Below are positions 11,032-23,263 of a DNA stretch of 64,000 nt, in pieces (the first letter of the stretch is position 1; each line of letters opens with the position of its first letter). A program made the position numbers and the translations under genes. The notes below the pieces were generated by a model that ran no database searches, was not told where the DNA came from, and saw nothing but the letters and a program-made list of their open reading frames with translations. The stretch spans positions 4,774,001 through 4,838,000 of the forward strand of contig JABWDB010000016.1 of the NCBI GenBank assembly GCA_019614645.1, given 5' to 3'. This DNA comes from Stratiolaelaps scimitus. Taxonomy: Eukaryota; Arthropoda; Arachnida; Mesostigmata; Laelapidae.

Positions 11032-14000
11032 CCCGTGGATATGACTAAATGGTCGACATTAGCGATCTCAACACTCGGAAGAGCACGGGTTGAACTTATT
11101 GTAAAGTATATCATATTGATAGGTCGATGTCGTGATTTCACACATGACACCTGTAGTGATTATCTCTCTTGAATATACGTGACCCTACTAGAGCCAAACA
11201 ATATATAGTAAGTAATTAAAATATGAACGGATATCGATTGGCTGCCCTACCCTTTAAATAATAATAATACGCCCTTGTTGATAATATTCACACAGTCACA
11301 TACACCCGACATGTGAGCCTCATATGAAATATAGCTCCAGCTTTACGATGACACTCGTGGCGAGACCTCATCACTTCAGCCGGGATCGTCATGAGGGTCT
11401 GTTCACACGCAGGTCTCTCCGCTGTTACTATACTGACAAGTCTACCCTGCTATAAAGATAAAAACAGCAGTAGAAAATCTTTGTAACGAAACGGGCACTG
11501 TACACTATAAAAAATGTAGCGTAGACGTTGTAAATGAGTGACCTCTTTATCGAGATCAGTTGAGAGTAGAATAGAGCTACGAAGAATAACGGAACGGCAT
11601 GATTCAACCAGGTGCGAAATACACTTCAAACTTCAAATGTGTACAGATGCCTGCTGCCAATATACTCGGCGGCACCAATTTACAAATGAATGTTTCAACT
11701 CACTGGGGAATTCGATTAATTCCCGTGAACTTGTTCAACATTCAGTTAATTGAGCTACGAAGCTCTTTGATCCGTATCGGCGGCTGGTCAAACGTCACAG
11801 TGCTAACAACTAACGGGAGCTTCAACACGAAATGATCTCGAGACAACAACAGCTACCAGTTGAGACTAGTGAGGTGTGATTGAAATACTATTTGCTATTC
11901 GATTTTGTTTGACGATACCAGAGTTATAGCAATGAAACAAAGGACTAAGTGATAAATTTTCAAGGCGCGGAGCAAGGTTCAAATCGGTCGAACAGTCGTT
12001 TTGTTCCACAGTTACCAGCTGACTCACGTTTGTGTTGAGAGAATTTCCTCTCTGGGAGAGGGGGTGAACCTATCACGCCGCCACAATCTGAACGCACTTG
12101 TGCCCGCTACGATTATGAACTACTGATGGGAACACTTTAGTTAGTCAGTTAATTAACGGGCTCGACAAAAGTTATATATATATATATAATATTCAACGAA
12201 AACTCATCTGAGTTCATGTGTGTTCATTTTGTCAAGTACGGTGTGTTTCAACTCATTCCAGCAATCAATTAGAAGTCGATTTAATGAGATAATATCTTGA
12301 ATATCCTGATAGTATATCCTGCCGTGCACGAAGGTTCCGCTATAAAGATCCACCTATTGTACTGTGCGGCCAGCTTATCTGTTTCGTGCTCGTTTACAAT
12401 ATGCAATTGCAATCCTCGATTTCAGGTTTTGCTACACAAATAGGAGATGCCCCTATGTGACGTACGGTTGTAATGGTACATATGTTCATTAGGTGTTGAA
12501 AGAAACAAAACTACTGCTATTGCGGTTACTCAATGTCACCTACTGCACCTACAATGGTTTTGTTCTTATAAATAAACAGTAACTTGAATGTATGACGGTT
12601 CGATACTCTATCCACATAAATGGGAAGTGGCGGTAAACAAAATATTTTCTCTATTTCAATTTATCTGGTGACCACATTCAAATTTCTAGCTAGTAGAACA
12701 CATTGCATCCCCAAGAAGGTTTGCGGACACAATAGCGAGTGTCCTTATTTTTTTTTAAAAATTAAATTAGAGTTTCGCTCATCTGAACAAATACATTACG
12801 TATGTCATAAAAACATAAATATTATCGTGTAAGAAGCTCAGGGATATTATCGTGAAGGCGTGAAGTTCACCTCTTCGTATAAACTGACACTGATCAAGCT
12901 TGGGGGGGGGGTCAGAGAGTGCTAAGAAGAGCATATTGACATCACCTTCGAGGAATTGGCGTCCACTGCGTCCACTTAATCTGGGTAAGTAGTTGAGTCT
13001 TCGACGGCTAGCACGTATACAGCTAAGCCCGTATAGCTACACTGACACTATCATTAAGACCAAGCAACAATAGACTGTGGAAGAGGCAAGGTGGACTCAA
13101 TTGAGCGGGCCGCGTGTGAGCACCGTTCCGCTTGACACCGATCAACGGAGAGACACTGCCGGTGGTCTACACATAAAGCGTTGGAGTCCATATCAAGGAA
13201 AAAATAGTTCGCCCTTTCTCAATCAGCGCGCTTTCACCACGGTGATATCACAATCGAGTAGGAGTAAATATGGAGGAGCCTGCCTCTGCTCGAGAACCCA
13301 TGTTACCGAGGCGGCTAGACAGATAAACAGCCACAGGTAGAAAGCGGGACCCTCTACACTCGATGCTTATGGAGTCGACACGACCTGGAGGGACACTCGA
13401 CTTGGAGTGCCGTGAACTGCAGTGACCTTTCCAATATAATATGAGTAGTTAAAAGCTAACCCCACACTCAACGGTACCTCAATATCGTGAGGGTGTGAGA
13501 GATTGTCTCCAACCTGCTGAACAGTAGTCCGCTTTGTTGCACAGGCTTGTAATGACTGTTGAATTAGGTGTTGCATAACAAAAAATAGGTAGTAGAATAT
13601 ATACAATGGGTTAGCGAACACGCGTTGTTATATATACCGTTGCGTCTTAGGTTCTATCCACGTTGTAGAGGTAAACGAAAATGGAATGACGTAATGAATG
13701 GCGTACCATAACTATAATAACTGAAACATCACCAGAGGACTTTCTCGTAAGAATTGTCGCACTTTCAGTGTACTCTGTAGATTCGATACCCAGAAGATGC
13801 CTGAGAGTTCAATTAAATCCATGTGAATGTATCCGGTCTCGACTGAAATTATAGGACTCTCAGTGCAGCGAAAAATAAGTTGGCAGTCTTGTTCATATAT
13901 AGACGCGAAAGGGTCTCTTCTCTTTGACTTGAAATGCCACCTGTGGGAGCGGTTGAACCAAAACCTGTATAGGTAGCACTTACTGACAGCCACCCGCTTT

Positions 14001-15764
14001 TTATTATAACCGGCCTCATGGTGATCTTAGTTAGTTTCCGCTGTTTGCCCTCCGGTCTTGTTCTACTTGAGTGCACATACCAAACCTTAACAATATTCGA
14101 CACTATCGGTCAGCTTGTTTTTACTTTTATATGAAGATCAGTTACAAATATCTAGGCACGACCAAAATTCGCTAAAACATATACGTCTTTCTTCTGTTGT
14201 AATGTGATTCGTTTAGCTGTAGCGGATGATCATCAAGAAGCGGGGTGCATGCGTTCCGGAGAAATGTTTTGACTTGATGAATGGGTGATCTCTTTCAGCA
14301 AACACTGCGCCATGGAGAGTGTCCTGGAGGTGAATAATCCTAGCCCTCTAGACCACTAAACAAAATTAGATCAAGAAAAAAAAACAATGATACTATTTGT
14401 TCATACGACAATATTCGGTTGTTTCTAAATTCAATTGTGGCTCAAGGTGGCACCGTGTGCGGAAGAATAATTTCACTTAACTTAATTATCCAAGTAGCTT
14501 TCATCGCTTGCGAATGGCCCTGTTTCATCCACATCCACGCCATTTTCTCGGCGTGGATGAAGCACTCTGAAACTAGCATGACAAACACGGTCCCGGGATT
14601 AGCCTCCCTCCACCCCGAGGAGCATCGAAAGTCCAAGAGTCCTCTACCGGGTATATGATACGCGCGTTTGTCCACCGAGTTTCTACCCCAATATCGCGTA
14701 GGAGTTGAGCGCAGGATTGAATTTGCAAACAAAGCTCGAGTGCTATTTGCTAGTCTTTAGTGTATTAACCCCCATGAAGATAATACCTCCGATCTCGATC
14801 ATGAACTTCATACTTCTATAACAATGAATAGTTCAGAATCGGAGTTAATATCTAGGGGGTGCGCCGCCACGGTACACAATAGATAGCTACGAGGTTCGGG
14901 AATATCATCCCCCCCTTGTCTGCAAAATAGACGGTTCCACTAACTAAAAACATGTGATTTTTGCAAGTGTTTTAATTTGTCCTGTTCCCGATACCATTGC
15001 AACAACTCTACCACGATGATATCCCACAGTATCCCAAGCGCAACAGTAGTGGAAATTCCTTTAAAGTCCTAAACGATAAATGCTAACTATGATATCAAAT
15101 GCGTATGTTTAGATTAAATGCACTGCACATTTAGCCAATCTCGTATGGAAATAATCAAGTAATAAATGCACGCTACGAAAATACAACAACGACATGTCTC
15201 GATTTGTGTGAAATATTTATTTCCGTTTCTTCTCGTAATCTTGGTGGACATCACTTTAGCTCTCTGAATAAGAAATGAATAATAATTATATCTGACACGG
15301 GTAAATTATCAAACAATTGATAAGAAGACAAGAAAAACGTGATAAACACCACACACCCATTGATTGATGATAATGATTATTACTACTACACATAATGCGA
15401 TTTATACAAACGAAATAATCGAACGCGGCAGCGTATAATTCATATGTACAAAGTAACACATATTCAATTTGGTCCTTCCACTATTTTTCTCTCGCTGATC
15501 AAGGAAGTAGTGCTGTTCAAGGAAATCACGTGAGATTCATAATTTGCACTGCTGCTCGAGACGCGACGTCTCCGCGTCCACCGTGCAGCAGCAGCAGCAG
15601 TGGCAGCAACCCTCAATGGAGAGCGCTCATCTTGCGCGGTCCCCGTTTTGGCGGCGATTCGATGACGTGCAAGCAGCCGAACGCGAGACGATCTGGGCGC
15701 AATCGACAGCTCAGAATTCGGGTTTCTTGCCTGAGAGGTCCTCAATCTCCTGTGGAACGTGTGG
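9289..15764. other. intergenic region without recognised genes
   Basis: About 6.5 kb between the PM20D2-like start and the guanylate kinase 3' end. Only short, shadow-like open frames occur. It contains TA tracts at 10999-11028 and 12173-12189, a 10-nt G run at 12902, and a 10-bp hairpin at 14532-14559. No conserved exon was found on either strand. Confidence 0.5.
10999..11028. repeat. (TA)n tract
   Basis: About 30 bp of uninterrupted TA dinucleotides in intergenic DNA. Confidence 0.95.
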
Positions 15765-15770
15765 TTTATT
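15765..15770 (-). terminator. polyadenylation signal overlapping the guanylate kinase stop
   Basis: On the minus strand the gene ends CAA TAA ACC, so the AATAAA hexamer includes the TAA stop codon at 15768-15766. If used, the 3' UTR would be only some 15-25 nt. Another AATAAA lies on the same strand near 15216. Confidence 0.45.
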
Positions 15771-16329
15771 GTGTTATATTCTTGTCCATATCATTTGTTC
15801 CATCGTTCTCCGAAATCACGTTATACTCCTGATATAGAAGAGAGACAGAGATTACGCGTTGGTTCAACGTCGTAGCCCCGTACGGCGCCACACAGAATAC
15901 AACAGGCATTGCGGTGTCGAAGAAGGGTACACATTGCAAGAAGTTGACGGCAGAACAACATGGCCGGGTGGTAGAGACATCGTCAGCGTGTTTGAGCGTC
16001 GCCGCATCAACCACCCGATCGACGAATGGACCCACAATCCGATTATCACCCGGTGATGTGAGTCAGTCAAGTCACCAGCATCAGCAGCAGTAGCACACAG
16101 ACACATGGCGCCATTGTTAGCACCGTCCACAAGCAGCGTCCATTATTCAGATAGGCAAACAGACATACGAACATACACATAGAGACAGAGAACAGAAAAC
16201 CCCATAAGCAGACACGGAAAATATATATATAGTTTCGTGTTAATTAGCACTAGCTAGATGAATAGCACACAATTTGTTAGATATCCATAATTGATGGATC
16301 GAACGTAACAGAGCCACCTATTTTTCTAA

Positions 16330-16370
<41 letters not shown>

Positions 16371-18285
16371 GAGGCGTGAATTAGCACAAGCGGTTGTTAG
16401 TTAGCAGTCGGAACGAATTATTACAACGTGTTTAGTTAGCACAAAAAATAGCTGTCATGATTGATTCGATTGTTAACATTGAAGGTGGGACTGAACACAG
16501 CGTTAGTGGTTAGATCTTTGACGTAAATGATTAAGTAAAAAGACTATGCCCATAGCGTGAACGATGATAACGATTAAGTTAAACTGCACGTGGCATCTGT
16601 TCTGATTATATTTCCCGGAAGCATGGCGATTAGCGACATGAGCAAAAGTATCATTCCTGCTGTGGATGGGTTACCTTTATGAGGAAGTTTTCAAGCTTCT
16701 CGTAGGCTTCGTCGATTTTGTCGTTGACAATAACGAGATCAAAGTTGCCCGGCTCGTCTCCGTACTTCAGCTCAACAACAGCTTGATCCAGGCGTCGTTT
16801 CAAGCTTGTCTCACTCTCGGTGCCACGATTTCGGAGTCGTTCTTCGAGAATCTAGACACAACAAGGAGTAATCAAAAGCACAGCTGCTGTTCGTAACTTG
16901 ATTCGGGTCGCGAGGCGTATATCAGATTTGATACATGTGCGTGTGTGTGTGTGGGCAGTCTTGTATTCCACGAGGAACACATATCATAACGCGGACGTGA
17001 ATTCGCGTGGTATCGCTTCCGTGATAGTGTTGGGGTGATACCCTGTTCTATGGGCTATGCAACGACATGCATATAATACAAGATATGCGATGATGGGACT
17101 ATAGTCATCATTATCAAGTTGTTAAACCAATCAGACTGACAGCGTCGCACGAGAACATTTTCTTCACACGTTTGATCTATAGTACCTGCATTGAGGGCGG
17201 CTTGATAAAGACGTATCGGGGGTTGAAGCTTGTTCTCTTCATGCTCTTCACCCCTTCGATCTCGATGTCGAGGACGCAGATTCGGCCCTGTTTGATAACG
17301 TCTTCAACGGCACGTTTGCTTGTACCGTATTTGTTGCCCGAGAACTGGGTGTACTCGATAAAGTCACCCCTGGCAATTGCCTCGTCCATCTCCTGCGGCG
17401 TGACAAAGTGGTAGTCCTTGCCATTGATCTCGCCCTGACGAGGTTTACGGGTCGTATCTGCGCAAAAATGACAACCGTTCAGGTGAGCTAATCTGAGTTA
17501 TGCGAATCATTGATATGGTTATCAGAAATATACAGTACATATCTGGCACACAATACATACAGGTTCTTGACAGATGCATGCAAATTTAATCGTCGGGGCA
17601 GCGGTACTTACGGGAAACGCTCAATATCATCCATTTTCCGTGTTCGTTAATTAGACGCTTGAGAAGCGTCGACTTGCCGCTACCGGATGGCCCACAAAGG
17701 ACCAGTGGCCGGAACGAGGACATCTGCACCACCGAAAGGCCTCCTAAAACAGATTTAGGGAAAACAACATTAGGACAAACATTAGAAAAAGACATTTAGC
17801 ACAAATGAGATTAGCTGTCAAGATTCGGCTAGCTATCGTGATTGGCAATTCGAGCATCTTATTAATGAAAGGTGATATTTCACGGCGACAATTCAACAGA
17901 GGGTTCGGTGATATACAAAAATCATCGCCTCCGGGCTGGTTAATTGCCGGGACTCCTGTTTCCTGTGGTTAGCCAATTGATTCGTGATGTCATTTCATAA
18001 TGACAACCCGAGACCTGACAGGTGGACCAGTCGGCGGGAGACACCGGCCGACACCGCCGGGATGACATGAGATAATGACGTGGATGGTGACGCTGTGGTG
18101 CGGCGTAGATTTCTTGGAAACAAACCTGAGATATCATCATTGGACACGCTCACATTAATAGGTGAAATATCGCCATTCTTGACGAACAAGTGACGTCTCG
18201 GTAACTGCTTCATAGGAGGCAGACGAATGAAGAGTCTAAGGGCACTTCTTCCTAGGATATACGATGCACTCAACGTAGAAACCAT
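15766..18285 (-). CDS. GUK1: guanylate kinase, with a probable mitochondrial presequence form
   Basis: Phosphorylates GMP to GDP with ATP. Coding exons: 18285-18126, 17743-17612, 17457-17186, 16851-16675 and 15828-15766. Phases agree throughout, for a total of 267 codons plus TAA. The catalytic core starts at the ATG at 17723 (207 residues, close to the usual ~200). It has the P-loop GPSGSGKST, the GMP-binding [47 protein letters not shown] and the C-terminal [19 protein letters not shown]. The last exon follows a strong pyrimidine tract and adds a 20-residue acidic tail. The 5' exon adds about 60 residues before the core, beginning [19 protein letters not shown], rich in Ser, Leu and Arg like an import signal. 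It joins through GTTTGT with matching phase 1, so either it or the internal ATG could be used. The weak point is the non-ideal GTTTGT donor. Confidence 0.94.
16330..16369. repeat. (TA)n tract, intronic
   Basis: About 40 bp of TA, with one TACA interruption, within the last intron of the guanylate kinase gene (16674-15829). Confidence 0.95.
16933..16953. repeat. (GT)n microsatellite
   Basis: A short GT repeat, about nine units including one variant, in the intron between guanylate kinase exons at 17186 and 16851. Confidence 0.8.
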
Positions 18286-19960
18286 GTCTTCAGCCACGCG
18301 TGCTAATGTCAACGACAACAAGACGACCAAATAACGAGATGCTCGAACAGGAGCCCGTCAATCGTCCGAACAAGCAGTTAGGCTATACGCTACACACGAA
18401 CTCGCAATGTATCCACATCGAACCATTTGTTGCTTGTGGCACGCCTGCGCCTGCCACAACACGGTACCACCGGCTTGTTTATGTTCGTTCACGGCAGTCG
18501 ACCGACACAGTTCTCGGCCAAACGGAAGTGGTAACAACGAAACGAGCTAACGGAAGATCGTCAACTGCTCGAAGTGCGCGAGACACCTTCTTCACCCACG
18601 TCCCAAAATCTCGATCTTCATCGACCACTTTGCAGTGTGTACGATTTCGATCGAGAGCGATCATGTACCAGGTCTCGCCAACGATTCTTGTTTACCTCTC
18701 CGACTACTGCTGTTATCTGTCAGGTCCTATAACAGAATCACCGCCGCGTGTACCACCAGCATCTCGTGCGAGCGGGAGTCTCTGTTCATCACGAAATAGG
18801 CGAGGGTCGACACTGAATGTCAACACAGAGACGGCACAGATGAAATCAGGAGAGCGGGCAATAACACGTCAGCCGGCACGTCGGCCTACTCTCTGTGTGT
18901 AAGCAGTAGTACGATTGGCGGCTGAGTAGGAGCCGACACAACCGATTGGTTACTATTGCTGCTACAGCGGTGTTCGCAACGTAAAACAAACTTCGAATCT
19001 GGTTCCAACACCCGCTCGGCCCTAACCAAGCTTCCAGTTTCTTTCGCTTGTGCTAGCTTGGTACGAGACTAAGATTTAAAAAAAATTGCAGCTGAATCTA
19101 CAATAGTGGTGTTAGTCGATGAGCTAACGCTCGGTATAACCCTTCCTGGCCATCGATACTCGGTATACATGACATGGTTACACGGGATATGTCACGACAG
19201 TTCCACTCACATAGATTCGCGGTACAGCAGCAGCTCAGCTGGCGCCGGACATAGGAAAGCAGCCATTCGACGATGCTCACGTACGAACAAGATAATTTAG
19301 TCATTGTCGATATGAGGTAGTCGCGGATAGGCGGTGACTTTCGATTGATTCGCTACTGTATGATACAGATCGCTCAGGACGAAGCCCACGAACACGGATA
19401 GCACTATTCCGTGAACTTCCCCCGAACTTAAGCACAACTTAAATCGAAGCCACCTCAACTTGACTAGCGTCTGAAGATCGGCGTCGCTTCCGACTCAACT
19501 CGGCACACAGTGGCCTCCTCATCTGCGGTATTCTTTCGTGTCGAACGCGATTTTCAACAACTATCGGGAGTTATCGGGCTAACCGCTGAATGGGCACTAC
19601 ACATGATAACGATCACAGACACGTAAAGAACACAGCATATATATTCCGGAAACGACAGCACACGCTGACGTAAAGACGGAAGTGACGTCACGCCGTTAGA
19701 GAACTACACTTTACCGATATGCTGCACTTGCCGGCACTGTGTATTCTCCTCGAGCCGACGCCGTCATCAACCAACTTCGGCTCTCATTTTCCAACCTCTT
19801 ACCCTGTATAGTTTAGTGTACGATTAACCAATGGCAATAAAATCGTTTCCGTTCACATGTATCGCTGTCTCTCTGTTTCTAGCCTGTGTGTGTGTGTGTG
19901 TTTATATGTCCACTGTGTGCCTACTACCTGAGGGAAGTTGATACTCCCAGAGTTCGGCGG

Positions 19961-19996
19961 AGGCGGCGGCGGCGGCGGTGGCGGCAGCGGCGGATT
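19961..19996. repeat. GGC-rich trinucleotide repeat
   Basis: Imperfect GGC units in CG-rich DNA, typical of a promoter or 5' UTR neighbourhood. No gene could be tied to it. Confidence 0.75.
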
Positions 19997-21675
19997 GAGC
20001 GTTTTACCGCCGCGGTTCCGACTTGCCACTGGCGGCTCAACCGAGCGACCAACCGAATCCCAGTGGAGCGAAATTCTCCTGCCCGATCCGACTGGGCACA
20101 GTCATCCGCTTTTCTCGTCAGCTGTTAACAATGAATCAGACGGCTTGATCTGAGCTGATCGCAACCGTCTGTTGATGTGGCCCCCTCTCAGACACGAAGG
20201 CTCTGCTGCTGCGGCCATTGCCGCTTGCTTGTCGGCCAGTCCGAGGTTTCGCCCGGTGATGGACAGAGGGCGCTCCGCTAACACGAGCCGGCTAGTTGAT
20301 ACCGACGGCGCGAAATGTTCACGGTGTAGAGCGGTTTGTTTAATTTTGCTATGAGTGATGATAGCATCTTGATCCCCGGGGGATTTGGCTTGATCTGAGA
20401 ACTTCTTCCGAGGTTCGTCTAGAGCACCGAAATGCGAAGGGTGTACGCGATTATACTGTGCATGCTCGAGTTGTAACGGAGGCTGATGAACGAGTCAGAT
20501 CAAGTAGCGTACCAAGTGAACAGGGCAGAATCATATAGAGAATTGAAGGCAACGCCTTTAAAGCTACGTGCCCGTGATGGCTGGGCGTGTTTAGACTTGC
20601 TTTAATAAGCTTGCTATGGGTTACATTTGAATGTAACTGTGGCATTTCATACAGATTTCATCCACTTAGCATTGAAAGCGTGTTAATATTGTTATGCGCT
20701 CTTGTGTGCCGAACTGGATTCTGCCAAATGCTGCACAATGTCACAATAAAGTTCAACAACAATAGATTCAACACGGACGCAGCGTAAAAACTACGTGGCG
20801 ACGGGGCTATTACCCACCGCGACACCGAATGCATACGACATTAGCAAAATATAATGATCCTATGAATACATTTTCAAAATGTCGCGCCTCGAGCAAGTCA
20901 AACTCCCGCCCCTCTGCGGCCACGCTGGGGGTCTAAAGTCGAAGAAGTTAGCCTCGTTAGCTTCTCAAGGAACGAAGTGAACGCGTCCAATTAACAATTG
21001 GCCAATTCACATCGTTGGCGAGGCAGAGCTGGGGGCCAATTGAAGCCTCAAATTTTGGTTCGGTGGCCGTATAACACCAATTACACTGACTTGAGGGCAA
21101 AGTTGAGAGCTGTTTGTAACGCTTATCAATTTGCTAGCGTATTGTACTTCATCTCTGCCAGCGAATAGCGGTCTCGCCAATGGTGAAACACATGCCGAGT
21201 TTGATAAATCGCTTTGGAATGCCGTTTACAGCAGAGAGAAATGGAGATAGGACGAGAATCGATTGGTGATTTTCATGGCTTACAAATAGACAATGTAGAT
21301 TCCTTATTGAAGACCTAAGGTCTCTGCTGCAAGGAAGCTATCTGAATAGCTAGTGGATTGTGGTTGTAGTCGTCTAATAGACTGCAACGGGCATTTACAT
21401 TTGTAATTTTATCCGAGAGATCCTAGTGCTCTCGAGAGCTGCTCCGAGCGAACCTAGCATCGTAGAATGAGTCAATTTCGAGTTTTATGGATACTACAGA
21501 TAGATAACTGTTAGGGCGTTTACATTCCATCGTCACTAATGGTTTTCAAATCCTTTCGAACTTAACATGAATATTCGCTCGCAAAAGCGTTCACTTATGC
21601 TCTTTTTAGGTAGAGAAGTTGAACTTACTCCAACTTCGCTGAAATCCTTCCAACACGTAGACACTTGTACTTACT

Positions 21676-22430
21676 ATGTGGCAAAATGGCTGTGCCAACG
21701 ATAACAAGCCACGGTGGCTAGGTTGTGTGTCTAGGCATTGGTGCAAATTGCACCATTGTAGAAAGAGGTCGGCGAGAGAGCGGGCGAGGAAGCATTTAAA
21801 GCAACGGTACTATTATTACATTATAACCTATACCGCCTGCTTATCGCCCTCCTGTCAATTCCCAGCTGCTGTGGATTTTCCCAGCTCCATGCGACGCGGC
21901 TTCGACAGGCGTCATACAGTTCCTGTCGCCAGCGGCCCGAGACGCTGGCCTTCTGCCTCTACCAAAGCGACAGCAAAATCGACGCCGACAAAATCCAGCG
22001 ATAACGTTCCCCGATCCCGTTCTGCCACTAACAGATGCGTCTACCGCGTCCGCCAACTGGCCAGCAGGAATATCTGCCCCGATGTTGACCAGTGGACAGG
22101 TGGAGCACGTAGAATCGCCAGAGACGGTTGGAATAGCTGGCGGCGTTCTGCAGGTATACTATCGTCTGCACATAATCGTAGAGCAATACATTAGCTTCAT
22201 GGCGTTGGCCAGACGGCAGCATGACTCTTGTGCGCCACTCAGACCATATGGACTGTCTCCAGTAGTCCCGAGTGGCGGTGCAAGTTACCGACGGTCGGGG
22301 CCTTAGCGGGTGTGGGCTACACAGGGTCAGGCAAATCGCGTAGAGTTTTCTCTGCCGTCTTGGCTCGTTATGCGGTCAGGTGTTCGACACTTAACCTCAT
22401 GAGACAAGGGGACCATATGGACATATAGAC
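21676..22430. other. GC-rich block with long overlapping open frames
   Basis: The plus strand is open for 172 codons (21676-22194) and again over 22082-22306 in another frame. The minus strand is open over 21841-22056 and 22028-22222. It lies just downstream of the orphan first exon at 22783-23229 in that exon's direction, so a minus-strand exon of the same gene is possible. I found no phase-matched, recognisable exon, and the frames may be composition effects. Confidence 0.2.
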
Positions 22431-22782
22431 TATGGCCACATGTAATACACTTGTCGAGTTCGAACAGCATTATTCAGTGAAATTTCATTGGGTTTGTCAA
22501 GGAAACAACGTCATATGGAACGGAATCCATTTTGTTCATGTGATTTTTAGTTCTGTGGTGATGTGTATGACAGTATATACATTACCTACATTCAATATCT
22601 AAAAGAAACAATCGTCTCTGAGCTGAATTCGAAACGTGTTTGTAACCAATGATCATAGCAGTTTGTGTGGTTCATCACCGTCGTCACCACGGTTGCCGTC
22701 AACCGTTTCACAGGAACAAGGACATGATCTAGCCTAGGTTTCGTCTGTCACGTTAGCAATTGTCGAGAGAAGATCTACTCAC

Positions 22783-23229
22783 CATCGATGATCCGCATGG
22801 TGAACTGTTGCACTAACGCCCGTCGCTGCTGAAAGCACCAGGAGTCTGGCACAACACGCCAGTCGAAGTTGACCAGTTCAAACGTACACAAGATCGACAG
22901 GCACTACCACCACCACTACCACCAGTATGGCTTGTTGCACTGAACCCAGAAGCAACGGAGCCGTGTGGTCCAACAGGGACGAAGGATCAGCTGTCGTGAA
23001 AAAATCGAACGTCGCAGCAACCACGAAAGTCTCGAGCGAGCGAGCGATCGAGCGTGCCCTGTGGTCGCGTGGCAACTGTGCCGGCCGGTCGATCTAACCA
23101 CAGACTGAGAAGACGGAGAAGCAATGCAACTCGGCGGATGCTAGACACACGCAAGTAGACGAACGCGCCGCGGTGGTTGTCGGTTCAAATCGCAGCTCGG
23201 ACACTCTCCTCGAGAGGTCGATGTAGACT
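22783..23229 (-). CDS. first exon of an unidentified gene: long 5' UTR plus five codons
   Basis: On the minus strand a TATA box and initiator (see promoter entry) are followed by about 430 nt that contain not a single ATG. The first ATG is at 22798, in the context TTCACCATGCGG. It is followed by MRIID and a consensus donor G|GTGAGT ending at 22783 (phase 1). The absence of ATG, the start context, and the donor 16 nt after the start together suggest a genuine first exon; the coding part is 22798-22783. The continuing exons were not recognised downstream, so the product is unknown. A short (TAC/CAC)n stretch lies in the leader near 22905. Confidence 0.5.
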
Positions 23230-23263
23230 GTGGTGATAGACGGTCGCGGCAGCCATATTTATA
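23226..23263 (-). promoter_or_regulatory. TATA box and initiator, minus strand
   Basis: TATAAATA reads 23263-23256 on the minus strand. About 30 nt downstream is CACAGTCT, matching the arthropod initiator around CAGT (start near 23229). Spacing is normal for a TATA-Inr core promoter. Confidence 0.55.

Larger units (their letters stand above)
18286..22782. other. guanylate kinase upstream region and intergenic DNA
   Basis: Relatively CG-rich DNA around 18.3-20.4 kb is consistent with promoter sequence of the guanylate kinase gene. It contains a (GT)n near 19885, a GGC-rich repeat (19961-19996) and the unresolved GC-rich open block 21676-22430. A 200-codon plus-strand frame at 18300-18902 looks like a compositional shadow. 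No conserved protein was recognised. Confidence 0.45.

Noticed and set aside
15188..15267. Terminal guanylate kinase exon at 15267 (after TTATTCAG)
   Set aside because: In the required phase it has no stop before the AATAAA. The exon at 15828 has a far better pyrimidine tract, fits phase 0 and ends in a stop.
18300..18902. 200-codon plus-strand open frame upstream of guanylate kinase
   Set aside because: It overlaps the antisense of the predicted kinase first exon edge and CG-rich promoter DNA. Its peptide is Arg/Ser/Thr-rich with no recognisable domain, so it looks like a composition effect.
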